A stretch of 64,000 nt of DNA, from assembly GCF_006740045.1 (NCBI RefSeq), contig NZ_AP019749.1, forward strand, positions 4,483,001-4,547,000. Reading direction: 5' to 3'. Made by a program: the position numbers and the translations under genes. Each line of letters opens with the position of its first letter. The first letter of the stretch is position 1. This document shows, piece after piece, positions 47,505-57,517 of this stretch. The notes under the pieces were generated by a model. That model was not told the origin of the DNA, made no database searches, and saw only the letters and a program-made list of their open reading frames with translations. The stretch is from Comamonas terrigena NBRC 13299. GTDB lineage: Bacteria > Pseudomonadota > Gammaproteobacteria > Burkholderiales > Burkholderiaceae_C.

Positions 47505-48731
47505 TCACCACAGCCGGCCCAGGACCCCGCCGGCCACCAGGGCCAGCAAGCCGCCGGTGACCAAGACGCCATAGCGGGCGCCCCCGCTGGCAAAGGCCAG
47601 CGCGCTTTTGGCCAGGCTGCTGCTGGCCAGCACACCCAGGACTCCCCAATGCGCCACCTCCAGCGGCACCACCCCGCTGGCCGCCATCTGGGCCACGCCA
47701 ACGGCGGCGGCGTGCACCTCGGCCAGCGCCACCAGCATGGTGCTGGCCAGCACCCCGGCGCTGCCATAGCGCGCGCCCAGCCAGGCCGCCAGCAGTGACA
47801 CCCCGGCAATCAGTGCCGCAATCCACAGCGCCTGCGACAGCTGGAAGGCCCGGCCGGTCGGCGCAGCCGCCTGGGTCTGCACACCTTGTGCGCGCCGCCA
47901 CAGCAGCGCCACCACCCCCAGCAAGGCCAGCCCAGCCCCCACCAGGGTCCCCGCAGCCGTCTGCAGCAGGTCCGGAGACACCGCCCCCACCACGGCCACG
48001 AACAGCAGCAGCGACGCCAGATTGGCCAGCAACGCCGCCGCAGCGCAGGCACCGGTGTGGGCCGGTTCGACCCGCGCACGTTGACCCATACTGGAGACCG
48101 CAGCGGTGGACGAGGCAAAGCCGGCAAAGAAGCCCGCAATCGACAGCCCCCAGCGTGCGCCGAACAAGCGCTGCGCGACATGACCAAGCATGCCCACCGC
48201 CATGACCAGCACCCCAATGCGCCACACCATCAGGGGACTGACCGCACCCCAGGGATCGACGGGACTGCGGGAGAGCAGCGGCATGACCACCAGGGCCGCG
48301 GCCCCCAGCATCAGCGCATCCTGCAGCTCTTTTTCGCTGATCCACTCGCGGCTGAGCTTCTGCATCGGCACCTTGGCCTGCAACAGAATGGCCATCAGCA
48401 CCCCCAGGGCGGCGGCCAGCGCCGCGTCTCGGGCGGCCAGCCCACCCAGCAGCGCGGTGAGCAGCAGGGCGATTTCGCCCGTCAGCCCCGGGTCCTCGCG
48501 GGCAGTGAAACCATAGGCCAGCCCCGTGAGCACGGCCACGGCCAGCAGGGCCGCAATGAACACGCCACTGCCCAGCATCCAGGCCACACACCCCAGCAAC
48601 CCCACCAGGGCATGGGTGCGCGTGCCCGCCATCAGCGCCGGGGCGGCATGCATGCGCTCGCGGACCACCCCCACCAGCAGGCCCACACCCAGGGCGGCCA
48701 GCAGCGCGCGAAAAATCGCTTCCCCTTCCAT
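47505..48731 (-). CDS. MgtC/SapB-DUF4010 family membrane protein
   Basis: A 408-residue integral membrane protein with about 11-13 hydrophobic helices. The N-terminal third resembles MgtC/SapB (GLLVGVVRERMH, GTRTHALVGLLGCV), and the remainder is the DUF4010 region (SPLMVWRIGVLVMAVGMLGHVAQR, FAGFASSTAAVSSMGQRAR). The family is widespread, and a role in ion or magnesium homeostasis is often proposed but not shown. It converges on recX with 31 bp between the stops and no clear terminator. It starts close to the YddG-like gene upstream with no T-run between them. Confidence 0.85.
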   Translation of the reverse strand: MEGEAIFRALLAALGVGLLVGVVRERMHAAPALMAGTRTHALVGLLGCVAWMLGSGVFIAALLAVAVLTGLAYGFTAREDPGLTGEIALLLTALLGGLAARDAALAAALGVLMAILLQAKVPMQKLSREWISEKELQDALMLGAAALVVMPLLSRSPVDPWGAVSPLMVWRIGVLVMAVGMLGHVAQRLFGARWGLSIAGFFAGFASSTAAVSSMGQRARVEPAHTGACAAAALLANLASLLLFVAVVGAVSPDLLQTAAGTLVGAGLALLGVVALLWRRAQGVQTQAAAPTGRAFQLSQALWIAALIAGVSLLAAWLGARYGSAGVLASTMLVALAEVHAAAVGVAQMAASGVVPLEVAHWGVLGVLASSSLAKSALAFASGGARYGVLVTGGLLALVAGGVLGRLW

Positions 48732-48797
48732 ACGCCTCCGGCCCAGGTTGCAGATGGCCGGATTATCGCCAGCGCAGCGGCGCGCCGGAAGGCGGCG

Positions 48798-49736
48798 TCA
48801 ACGCACGCGCGTGGCGCCCCAGCAGACCAGCGAGCCCACCGTCACCAGCAGCACGCCCTGCCAGAACGGCCACCCTGGCTGCACCGACAGCCACAGACTG
48901 GCCCACAGCGCCGACAGCACCGGCGCGAAATACGAGCCCGCCGCCATCACCGCCAGATTGCCGCGCTGGATGCCATGCTCCCAGCAGCTGTAGCCGATGG
49001 CCGTGGACGCGCCGATCGCCAGCACCTCCAGCCCTACGCCCCAGGACCAGCGCAGGGGCACGGTGTCCACCGCCAGCCACTGCACCCACAGCACCACGGC
49101 CGTCAGCAGCACGAACAGGCCCACACCGTTGAAACCACCGCCGTGGATGCGTGACAGCACCGAATACACCGGCCACAGGGCGGCGGCCGCGAACGCCAGC
49201 GCATAGGCCAGCGGGTTGCTGCGCATATGGGCCAGCAACTCCTGCCACCAGGGCAGGTTGCTGCCTGCGCCATCCCCACTCAGCACCCACACCAGTCCCC
49301 AGATGCACAGCGCCACGCCCGGCCACAGCCACCAGCGCGCGCCCTGCTGGCGGCACAGCACGGCCAGCACGATGGTCAGGCTGGGCCAGAGGTAGTTGAT
49401 CATGCCCAGCTCCATGGACTGGGCACGGTCCTGCGCCAGACCGATGGCCACGGACAGGCAGATCTCGTAGAGCACGAACAGCAGGCCGCAGCCCACCAGG
49501 TACACCTTGGAGACGCTGCGCAGCTGCGCCACGCGCGGCACGCCCTGCACCGCAAACAGCAGCGCGGCGCTGACGCTGTAGAGCATGGCCGCACCGCCTA
49601 AAGCGCCCAGCGCTTCGGACACCGAACGGATCAGGCCCACGGTGCTGCTCCAGCACAGCACGGCCACCAGACCGAACAGGGTGGCACGGCGCACGCTGGC
49701 AGCAGCGTGCGAAACAGGGGAAGCAGGAGTGGACAT
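48798..49736 (-). CDS. yddG: EamA/DMT-family exporter, YddG-like
   Basis: A 312-residue transporter with ten predicted helices in two EamA repeats. Family-typical stretches are ATLFGLVAVLCWSSTVGLIRSVSE at the start, ELGMINYLWPSLTIVLAVL near residues 103-121, and SYFAPVLSALWAS in the second repeat. YddG exports aromatic amino acids and paraquat-like compounds in enterobacteria, and the substrate here is likely an amino acid or related small molecule. The frame upstream to 49823 is open but adds an unlikely Arg/Cys/Pro-rich stretch. It shares the minus strand with the MgtC-like gene 66 bp downstream. Confidence 0.88.
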   Translation of the reverse strand: MSTPASPVSHAAASVRRATLFGLVAVLCWSSTVGLIRSVSEALGALGGAAMLYSVSAALLFAVQGVPRVAQLRSVSKVYLVGCGLLFVLYEICLSVAIGLAQDRAQSMELGMINYLWPSLTIVLAVLCRQQGARWWLWPGVALCIWGLVWVLSGDGAGSNLPWWQELLAHMRSNPLAYALAFAAAALWPVYSVLSRIHGGGFNGVGLFVLLTAVVLWVQWLAVDTVPLRWSWGVGLEVLAIGASTAIGYSCWEHGIQRGNLAVMAAGSYFAPVLSALWASLWLSVQPGWPFWQGVLLVTVGSLVCWGATRVR

Positions 49737-49904
49737 GCGGCGAAGAAACGGTGGATGACAGGGTGGGCGGCTGGCAGCGCACGCCGGAAAGCCGTGCCGC
49801 ATGCGCTCACCGCCCCTGCGCAAGCGGCCGGCCGAAGCCGTTCCCGCCGCGCTGCGCCAACCGTGCGCAGGGCATTGTGCATGGCCGCAGCAGGGCCGTG
49901 GCGC

Positions 49905-49927
49905 AAAAAAGGCCCTCGCAAGGGCCT
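49905..49927 (-). terminator. Rho-independent terminator of the CycA-like permease gene
   Basis: On the minus strand: stem AGGCCCT/AGGGCCT with a 4-base loop, then six T. It lies 26 bp after the stop. Confidence 0.88.
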
Positions 49928-49952
49928 GGGTGGGAAACGCACGCGGGGTCGC

Positions 49953-51404
49953 TCAGGACTGCGTGTTGGCGGCCAGCGGGGTGACCGTGGCGGGCGTGGC
50001 AGACGCGGCGGCGGCCAGTTGGCGCTTGCGCAGGAACCGATAGGCCACGCCCAGCAGCACAAACCACGCGGGCGTGGCGATCAGCGCCTGGCGGGTGTCG
50101 GCTTCCAGCGTCAGCAGCACCAGGATGCCGGCGAAGAAGGCCAGGCAGGCCACGCACATGGCCACACCGCCGGGCATCTTGTAGCGGGATGCGGCATGCA
50201 GGGCTGCCCGCTGGCGGCGGTAGACGATGTACGACAGCAGGATCAGCGACCAGACGAACATGAACAGAATCGCCGACACCGTGGTCACCAGGGTGAAGGC
50301 CTCCACCAGATTCGGCACCACCCACATCAGGAAGGCTCCGCCCAGCAGGCAGACGCAGGAGAACAGCAGGCCCCGGGCCGGCACGCCACCGCGCGACAGG
50401 CGGTGGAAGGATTCGGGCGCATCGCCCTTGAGCGCCAGGCCGTACAGCATGCGGCTGGTGGAAAACACGCCGCTGTTGGCCGACGACGCGGCAGAGGTCA
50501 GCACCACGAAGTTGATGATGCCGGCCGCCGCAGGCAGACCCGCCAGCACGAACAGCTCCACGAACGGGCTCTTGCCCGGCACCACATCGCGCCAGGGGGT
50601 GACGGCCATGATGGCGATCAGCGCCAGCACATAGAACACGATGATGCGCACGGGGATCGAGTTGATGGCGCGCGGCAGCGTGCGTTCGGGGTCTTTGGCT
50701 TCGGCAGCCGTGGTGCCCACCAGCTCGATGCCCACAAAGGCAAACACGGCGATCTGGAAGCCCGCGAAGAAGCCCAGGGCCCCGTGCGGGAACATGCCGC
50801 CGTCGTTCCACAGATTGGCCAGGCTGGCCCCGCGCCCGGCGGGCGAGGTGAAACCGCTGGCCACCATGTACAGACCGGTGCCCACCAGCGCCACGATGGC
50901 AACGATCTTGATCATGGCGAACCAGAACTCGATCTCGCCGAACAGCTTCACCGTCAGCAGATTCAGGCCCAGCAGCACGGCCACGCAGGCGATGGCTGGC
51001 GCCCACTGCGGCAGATCGGGCCACCAGAACTGCGCATAGGCCGAGATGGCGATCACATCGGCAATGCCGGTGACGATCCAGCAGAACCAGTAGGTCCAGC
51101 CGGTGAAGAAGCCGGCCCAGGGGCCCAGCAAATCGGCCGAGAAGTCGATGAAGGAGCGGTACTGCAGGTTGGACAGCAGCAGCTCGCCCATGGCCCGCAT
51201 CACAAAGAACAGCATCACGCCGATGATGGCGTAGACAAAGACGATGGATGGGCCGGCCAGGCTGATGGTCTTGCCCGACCCCATGAACAGGCCGGTACCG
51301 ATGGCGCCGCCGATGGCAATCAGCTGGATGTGGCGGTTGGTGAGGTTGCGTTGCAGGTCGCCCGAACCTTCGGGGCCGGCCGTGCCGGGTGCTTTGCGCG
51401 TCAT
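49953..51404 (-). CDS. Amino-acid permease, CycA (D-serine/D-alanine/glycine) type
   Basis: A 483-residue APC-superfamily permease with 12 helices. The N-terminal RNLTNRHIQLIAIGGAIGTGLFMGSGKTI and VGTTAAEAKDPERTLPRAINSIPVRI stretches are diagnostic of the CycA/AroP group, and YRSFIDFSADLLGPWAGF is closest to CycA. It imports an amino acid with protons, likely alanine, glycine or D-serine (inferred). The ATG at 51404 has AAAGG upstream. The 250 bp upstream region contains one copy of AACCCTAGG, the half-site of the palindrome near fadD. The gene stands alone with its own terminator. Confidence 0.92.
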   Translation of the reverse strand: MTRKAPGTAGPEGSGDLQRNLTNRHIQLIAIGGAIGTGLFMGSGKTISLAGPSIVFVYAIIGVMLFFVMRAMGELLLSNLQYRSFIDFSADLLGPWAGFFTGWTYWFCWIVTGIADVIAISAYAQFWWPDLPQWAPAIACVAVLLGLNLLTVKLFGEIEFWFAMIKIVAIVALVGTGLYMVASGFTSPAGRGASLANLWNDGGMFPHGALGFFAGFQIAVFAFVGIELVGTTAAEAKDPERTLPRAINSIPVRIIVFYVLALIAIMAVTPWRDVVPGKSPFVELFVLAGLPAAAGIINFVVLTSAASSANSGVFSTSRMLYGLALKGDAPESFHRLSRGGVPARGLLFSCVCLLGGAFLMWVVPNLVEAFTLVTTVSAILFMFVWSLILLSYIVYRRQRAALHAASRYKMPGGVAMCVACLAFFAGILVLLTLEADTRQALIATPAWFVLLGVAYRFLRKRQLAAAASATPATVTPLAANTQS

Positions 51405-51657
51405 CTGGGGAAACCTTTGAAAAGCTGCCACCCGCGCACCCGCAACGCCGCAGCCGCGGCACCCGACTGCCGCTGGCAGGAAACCGGAAATCCGAAAAGG
51501 GAAAACCCTAGGATAAACCGCCGCGGCACGCCGTGGCGCGCGGCAGGGTCCATGCCCCCTGGGACCGCCAGGGGCGGAGCCGGGGCCTAAGCCCTGGCCC
51601 GGTGCGCCGCACGCCCTGTGGGCCTGCGCGGCATGCTATGGAAGGAGAAGCGCCGGG

Positions 51658-52590
51658 TTACAGGCCCAGCATCAGCTGCAGGTTCTGCACGGCCGCGCCG
51701 CTGGCGCCCTTGCCCAGGTTGTCCAGTCGGGCAATCAACACGGCCTGGCGGTATTGCTCATTGGCAAACACGCGCAGCTCCAGCTGGTTGGTGTCGGCCA
51801 GGGTGTCGGCCGCCAGCTTGTTGTCGTCTGTGGGCGGCAGCACGCTGACCCAGTTGGCGGGCGTGTTGGTGCGGGCATAGTGGCTGGCCAGCGCGTCGTG
51901 CAGATCGGCCGCCTTGGGGGCGCCGGGCAAAGTGTCCAGATGCAGGGGCAGTTGCACCAGCATGCCCTGGCGGAAATTGCCCACGGCGGGGATGAACACC
52001 GGACGGCGCGTCAGACCCGTGTAGTGCAGGATTTCCGGGATGTGCTTGTGGCCCAGGCCCAGGGCATAGACCTCGTAAGGCGCAGCGGTGCCCGCCTCGT
52101 AGGCTTCGATCATGGGACGACCGCCGCCGGAGTAGCCGGACACCGAGGGCAGGCTCAGCGGAAAATCGGCCGGGATCAGGCCAGCAGCCACCAGCGGGTG
52201 CAGCAGGGCGATGGCGCCCGTGGCGTAGCAGCCGGGGTTGGTCACGCGGGTGGCGGTTTTCACCAGCTCCAGCTGACCGGCGCGCAGCTCGGGGAAGCCA
52301 TAGACCCAGTCCGGCGCCACACGGTGGGCGGTGGAGGCGTCGATGATCTTGATGGCGCGACCGGTCTTGGCGGTGATGGCGTCCACCATGGCGGTGGTCT
52401 CGCGCGCCGCATCGTCGTGCAGGCACAGGATGACCAGGTCCACGCCCGCGATCAAATCGCGCTTGGCAGCAGGGTCTTTTCGCAGCTCGGGGGCAATGCT
52501 GACCAGCTCGACGCCAGCCATTCCCTGCAGGCGTTCGCGGATCTGCAGACCCGTGGTTCCGGCCTCGCCATCGATAAAGACTTTGGACAT
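51658..52590 (-). CDS. argC: N-acetyl-gamma-glutamyl-phosphate reductase (type 2)
   Basis: Third step of arginine synthesis: NADPH-dependent reduction of N-acetylglutamyl phosphate to the semialdehyde. The 310-residue length and the N-terminal [17 protein letters not shown] define the short type 2 ArgC. The catalytic Cys121 sits in NPGCYATG, and GHKHIPEI provides the active-site histidine region. The usual rpsI/rplM neighbours of type 2 argC are not here. It is divergent from sucC with a 305 bp gap between the starts. The 253 bp downstream, up to the permease start, show no clear terminator. Confidence 0.95.
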   Translation of the reverse strand: MSKVFIDGEAGTTGLQIRERLQGMAGVELVSIAPELRKDPAAKRDLIAGVDLVILCLHDDAARETTAMVDAITAKTGRAIKIIDASTAHRVAPDWVYGFPELRAGQLELVKTATRVTNPGCYATGAIALLHPLVAAGLIPADFPLSLPSVSGYSGGGRPMIEAYEAGTAAPYEVYALGLGHKHIPEILHYTGLTRRPVFIPAVGNFRQGMLVQLPLHLDTLPGAPKAADLHDALASHYARTNTPANWVSVLPPTDDNKLAADTLADTNQLELRVFANEQYRQAVLIARLDNLGKGASGAAVQNLQLMLGL

Positions 52591-52895
52591 TCACTCACTC
52601 CCGCGCCCTCTGGCGCACACCCACACACTCCGCCAAGCGGCACGTTTCATTCCAAGGAATTAAGGGCCGCATTGTCACTGAAATCACGGCCGCTGCAGCG
52701 CCCCGATGCAAATGACGGGCTGGCGACAATGTCGCACAACCACGTATGTATATACGTATATGCCACTTGACAAAGCTCTTTTTCGTTGCGATGCAGCATG
52801 GTACATTCTTCGATTGCCATGTCATACGAGCCCGGCCGCCTGACCACGCGTCCATGGCAAACGGGTATTTCCCCTCCGTTCACAGAGACAAACTC
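52591..52895. promoter_or_regulatory. argC/sucC divergent promoter region
   Basis: A 305 bp region with an AT-rich core. A 23 bp perfectly alternating pyrimidine-purine stretch (52741-52763), rich in TA steps, is followed at once by TTGACA (52767-52772). No good -10 lies 16-18 bp beyond, so the TTGACA may not be functional. The sucC promoter is expected in this core. No open frame or RNA gene is seen. Confidence 0.45.
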
Positions 52896-54056
<1,161 letters not shown>

Positions 54057-54077
54057 GAAGCCCTCGGAGATAAACAC

Positions 54078-54971
54078 ATGTCGATCTTTATCAACAAAGA
54101 CACCAAAGTCATCACCCAGGGCATCACCGGCAAGACCGGCCAGTTCCACACGGAAAAGTGCCAGGAATACGCGAACGGCAAGAACTGCTTCGTGGCGGGC
54201 GTGAACCCCAAGAAGGCCGGCGAGTCGATCTTCAACATCCCTATCTACGCCTCCGTCAAGGAAGCTGCACACAACACCGGCGCCACCGTGTCGGTGATCT
54301 ATGTGCCGCCCGCAGGCGCTGCTGCAGCGATCTGGGAAGCCGTGGAAGCCGATCTGGACCTGGCCATCTGCATCACCGAAGGCATTCCCGTCCGTGACAT
54401 GCTGGAAGTGCGCAACAAGATGAAGGCCAAGGAAGCGGCCGGCGGCAAGAAGACCCTGCTGCTGGGCCCCAACTGCCCCGGCCTGATCACGCCCGACGAG
54501 ATCAAGATCGGCATCATGCCCGGTCACATCCACAAGAAGGGCCGCATCGGCGTGGTGAGCCGTTCCGGCACGCTGACCTATGAAGCCGTGGCACAGCTGT
54601 CCGAACTGGGCATTGGCCAGTCTTCCGCTGTCGGTATCGGTGGCGACCCCATCAACGGTCTGAAGCACATCGACGTGATGCGCGCTTTCAACGACGATCC
54701 CGACACCGACGCCGTGATCATGATCGGTGAAATCGGCGGTCCCGACGAAGCCGAAGCCGCACAATGGTGCAAGGCCAACATGAAGAAGCCTATCGTGGGC
54801 TTCATCGCTGGCGTGACCGCCCCTCCCGGCAAGCGCATGGGCCATGCTGGCGCGCTGATCTCCGGCGGTGCCGACACGGCCGACGCCAAGCTGGCCATCA
54901 TGGAAGAATGCGGTTTCACCATCACCCGCAATCCTTCCGAAATGGGCCGCCTGCTCAAGGGCCTGCTGTAA
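54078..54971 (+). CDS. sucD: Succinate--CoA ligase, alpha subunit
   Basis: Partner of SucC; it carries the phosphohistidine intermediate. The 297 residues have the CoA-binding [18 protein letters not shown] region, the [10 protein letters not shown] motif, and active-site His256 in [10 protein letters not shown]. It starts 21 bp after sucC with GGAGAT as ribosome-binding site. Two hairpins follow before the first TerC gene, the second with a terminator-like A/T-flanked stem. Confidence 0.97.
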   Translation: MSIFINKDTKVITQGITGKTGQFHTEKCQEYANGKNCFVAGVNPKKAGESIFNIPIYASVKEAAHNTGATVSVIYVPPAGAAAAIWEAVEADLDLAICITEGIPVRDMLEVRNKMKAKEAAGGKKTLLLGPNCPGLITPDEIKIGIMPGHIHKKGRIGVVSRSGTLTYEAVAQLSELGIGQSSAVGIGGDPINGLKHIDVMRAFNDDPDTDAVIMIGEIGGPDEAEAAQWCKANMKKPIVGFIAGVTAPPGKRMGHAGALISGGADTADAKLAIMEECGFTITRNPSEMGRLLKGLL

Positions 54972-55068
54972 TCACTCCGTCTCCCGGGCGACTTTTTTTG
55001 CCCGGGTTACGCAGAATTACGCATCGGCAAGGGTGCCCGGCCCTACTACACTGGGCGCTCCCATAAAA

Positions 55069-55104
55069 GAAAACGCCAGTCTGCTCATGCAGGCTGGCGT
55101 TTTC
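55069..55104. terminator. Terminator between sucCD and the first TerC gene
   Basis: An 11 bp stem GAAAACGCCAG/CTGGCGTTTTC with a 14-base loop has a T-run in the right arm. An additional CCCGGGC/GCCCGGG stem with seven T in its loop lies upstream near 54985-55008. Together they should end sucCD transcripts. Confidence 0.72.
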
Positions 55105-55126
55105 CATTCATAACAGCGGAGTAAAA

Positions 55127-55810
55127 ATGGAGTTCCTGAGCAATGCCGATTTCTGGATCGGCCTGGTGAAGATCGTCTGGATCAACATCATCCTGTCTGG
55201 CGACAACGCTGTCGTCATCGCCCTCGCAGCCCGTTCGCTGCCCCCTGAGCAACAGAAGAAGGCCATCATGTTCGGCTCCGGCGCTGCCGTGGTGCTGCGC
55301 ATTGTGCTGACCGTCGTGGCGGCCAAGCTGCTGGAGCTGTCGTTCCTGCAGGTCATCGGCGGCGTGCTGCTGCTGTGGATCGGCTACCAGCTGCTCAGCG
55401 GTGGTGAAGACGAAGAAGGCGAAGCCAAGGGCACGGGCTCCATGGTCGCTGCCATCCGCACCATCCTGATCGCCGACCTGGTGATGAGCCTGGACAACGT
55501 GATTGCCGTGGCCGCCACCGCCCAGGGCAATATGGTCCTGCTGATCCTGGGCCTGGCCATCTCCATCCCTCTGGTGATCTTCGGCTCCACGCTGATGATC
55601 AAGCTGATGGAACGCTGGCCCGTGATCATCACCTTCGGCGCGGCCCTGATCGGCTGGGTCGGCGGCGAGACCATCGTCAACGACAATCTGCTGCACGCCT
55701 ACACCGCAGCCCACCCCTGGCTGCACTACACCGCCGCTGCGGCGGGCGCCATCCTGGTGGTGGCCGTGGGCAAGTACATGCAGTCCCGCACGGCCAAGGC
55801 AAGCGACTGA
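55127..55810 (+). CDS. TerC-family membrane protein, copy 1
   Basis: A 227-residue protein with seven predicted helices. TerC hallmarks are IILSGDNAVVIALAAR near residues 21-36, with the acidic metal-binding Asp, and the matching second-half motif MSLDNVIAVAA. Family members (TerC, Alx, MeeY/MeeF) export manganese or take part in metal loading of secreted proteins, and others in tellurium resistance. GGAG 6 bases before the ATG sets the start. I looked for a yybP-ykoY manganese riboswitch in the 155 bp leader and saw none. It is followed 240 bp later by a close paralogue in the same direction. Confidence 0.93.
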   Translation: MEFLSNADFWIGLVKIVWINIILSGDNAVVIALAARSLPPEQQKKAIMFGSGAAVVLRIVLTVVAAKLLELSFLQVIGGVLLLWIGYQLLSGGEDEEGEAKGTGSMVAAIRTILIADLVMSLDNVIAVAATAQGNMVLLILGLAISIPLVIFGSTLMIKLMERWPVIITFGAALIGWVGGETIVNDNLLHAYTAAHPWLHYTAAAAGAILVVAVGKYMQSRTAKASD

Positions 55811-55850
55811 CCGCTGCCTCCGCGTGCGCGCCCCGCGCACGCCCCACGCT

Positions 55851-55872
55851 CAAGGCGCCTGCAGGCGCCTTG
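55851..55872. repeat. Perfect 22 bp GC palindrome between two TerC genes
   Basis: A self-complementary sequence centred on TGCA, with arms CAAGGCGCC/GGCGCCTTG, 40 bp after TerC copy 1. It can fold into a tight hairpin but has no T-run, so it is a weak terminator or an mRNA-stabilising structure. Confidence 0.6.
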
Positions 55873-56050
55873 TTGCGTTCTGGGGCCTGGAAACGCAGCC
55901 TTCCCCGCATGCAGCCCCCTCGGCGTGCAGGCCCGCGCGCGATACGCCTGCGCTGCGGGCTTGGCAAGCCGCACGCACCAAGTCCATGCCGCAGCCGTTG
56001 CTGCCTGCGAGCCTGTAGCCGCAGTGTCAGCCCATGCCTACACTGCCTGC

Positions 56051-56752
56051 ATGGAAGCCTTGCTTGAAACCGCCTTCTGGATCGGTCTCTTCAAAATCAT
56101 CTGGATCGACGTCATCCTCTCGGGTGACAACGCCGTGGTCATCGCACTGGCCGCCCGCAGCCTGCCGGCGCACCAGCAGCGCAAAGCCATTCTGTGGGGC
56201 GCGGGCTTTGCCATCGCCATGCGGGTGTGCCTCACCGTCGTGGCGGCCAGGCTGCTGCAGTTCCCGTTCCTGGAAATCGTCGGCGGCCTGCTGCTGCTGT
56301 GGATCGGCGTGGGTCTGCTCCAGGGGGACGATTCCCACAGCGGCGACAGCGGTACCCCGGGCAGCACCTCGATGTTCGCGGCCATCCGCACCATCCTGTT
56401 GGCCGATATGGTGATGTGCCTGGACAACGTGATCGCCGTGGCCGCCACCGCCCAGGGCAACTTCACGCTGCTGATGCTGGGCCTGGCCATCAGCATCCCG
56501 CTGGTGGTCTTCGGCTCCACGCTGATGATCCGGCTGATGGAGCGCTGGCCCGCCATCGTCACCCTGGGCGCCGCGCTGATCGGCTGGGTGGCCGGCGAAA
56601 CCATCGCCAACGACCATGTGCTGGCCGACTTCACCGGCACCCGCCCCTGGGTCCACTACGCCGCAGCCGCCACGGGGGCCGCCCTGGTGCTGCTGGTGGG
56701 CACCGCCCTGCAACGCCGCAAGGCCGCCTCCGCCGGCCCCGGCCAGCGCTGA
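56051..56752 (+). CDS. TerC-family membrane protein, copy 2
   Basis: A 233-residue close paralogue of the gene at 55127. The same two motifs are present (VILSGDNAVVIALAAR and MCLDNVIAVAATAQGN), and the second half is nearly identical in protein and DNA, including an almost unchanged run of about 40 bases at 55495 and 56422. The linker between the halves is shorter and rich in Gly, Ser and Asp. The MEALLETAFWIGLFK start at 56051 matches copy 1. Tandem duplication followed by divergence is the simplest origin. It converges on moaC with 12 bp between the stops, and no terminator is seen between them. Confidence 0.92.
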   Translation: MEALLETAFWIGLFKIIWIDVILSGDNAVVIALAARSLPAHQQRKAILWGAGFAIAMRVCLTVVAARLLQFPFLEIVGGLLLLWIGVGLLQGDDSHSGDSGTPGSTSMFAAIRTILLADMVMCLDNVIAVAATAQGNFTLLMLGLAISIPLVVFGSTLMIRLMERWPAIVTLGAALIGWVAGETIANDHVLADFTGTRPWVHYAAAATGAALVLLVGTALQRRKAASAGPGQR

Positions 56753-56764
56753 ACCCGGACCGGT

Positions 56765-57235
56765 CTAGCGGAAATCGCTTTTTCCACCCTGCTTAGCGGT
56801 CACCTGGATGCCCTCCATACACATGCGCTTGTCCACCGCCTTGCACATGTCGTACACGGTCAGCAGGGCCACCTGCACCGCCGTCAGGGCTTCCATTTCC
56901 ACACCGGTCTGGCCATGGGTCTCCACCGTCGCCGTGCACTGCACTGCGTGTTCGGCATCGAGCAGCTCGAAATCCACGGCCACCCGGGTCAGGGCCAGGG
57001 GATGGCACAGGGGAATCAGGTCGCTGGTTTTCTTGGCGGCCATGATGCCGGCAATGCGGGCAATGCCCAGCACATCGCCTTTCTTGGCCGTGCCGCTGGC
57101 GATGATGGCCAGGGTGGCCGGCGCCATCACGATGCGGCCTTCGGCCACGGCGATGCGGTGGGTGTCGGGCTTGCCGCCGACATCCACCATGTGGGCCTGT
57201 CCGTGTGCGTCGAAATGGGTGAGTTGGTCTGCCAT
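56765..57235 (-). CDS. moaC: Cyclic pyranopterin monophosphate synthase MoaC
   Basis: Converts the MoaA product into cyclic pyranopterin monophosphate, the first step of molybdenum-cofactor synthesis. The 156-residue length is normal. Seen are [16 protein letters not shown] at the start, [13 protein letters not shown] at about 69-81 with the active-site His, [30 protein letters not shown], and a catalytic Lys in AVDKRM. The start at 57235 gives the family N-terminus. No other moa gene is nearby. It is divergent from the M48 protease with a 282 bp gap in which I see no clear promoter. Confidence 0.96.
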   Translation of the reverse strand: MADQLTHFDAHGQAHMVDVGGKPDTHRIAVAEGRIVMAPATLAIIASGTAKKGDVLGIARIAGIMAAKKTSDLIPLCHPLALTRVAVDFELLDAEHAVQCTATVETHGQTGVEMEALTAVQVALLTVYDMCKAVDKRMCMEGIQVTAKQGGKSDFR

Positions 57236-57517
57236 AGAAATACCGTGAAATGCGAGAAAAAGCCGGGCACTGCGCCGGGCCGCACCGGGGTCGGCCGGTC
57301 CAGACCGGACGCTGCCCAGGAACATTGAGCGATTGCAGGCATCATACGGGGGTGATTCCGCCGCGCCTGCACCGGCCGCCAAGGGTATAGCGCCTGCAAT
57401 ACCCGCTGCGGCCCGGTACACAAGCCACCGCTGGGAGCGGCGCCTTGGCTGCTGCAGCACCTGGCGCCCCGGGCGTTGCGGCGGGCCCTGCCTGTGATTT
57501 CTGCCGATTTCTCTGCC

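Noticed and set aside
51504..51512. Half-site of the fadD palindrome upstream of the CycA-like gene as evidence for a shared regulon
   Set aside because: Only a 9-base match; about one such repeat is expected by chance in this window, so it is recorded only as a lead.
52767..52795. TTGACA as the sucC promoter
   Set aside because: No acceptable -10 hexamer lies 16-18 bp downstream, so I did not call a promoter there.
54972..55126. yybP-ykoY manganese riboswitch before TerC copy 1 (and likewise before copies 2 and 3)
   Set aside because: I looked for the conserved paired core of that riboswitch in each leader and did not find it; the hairpins present look like terminators.
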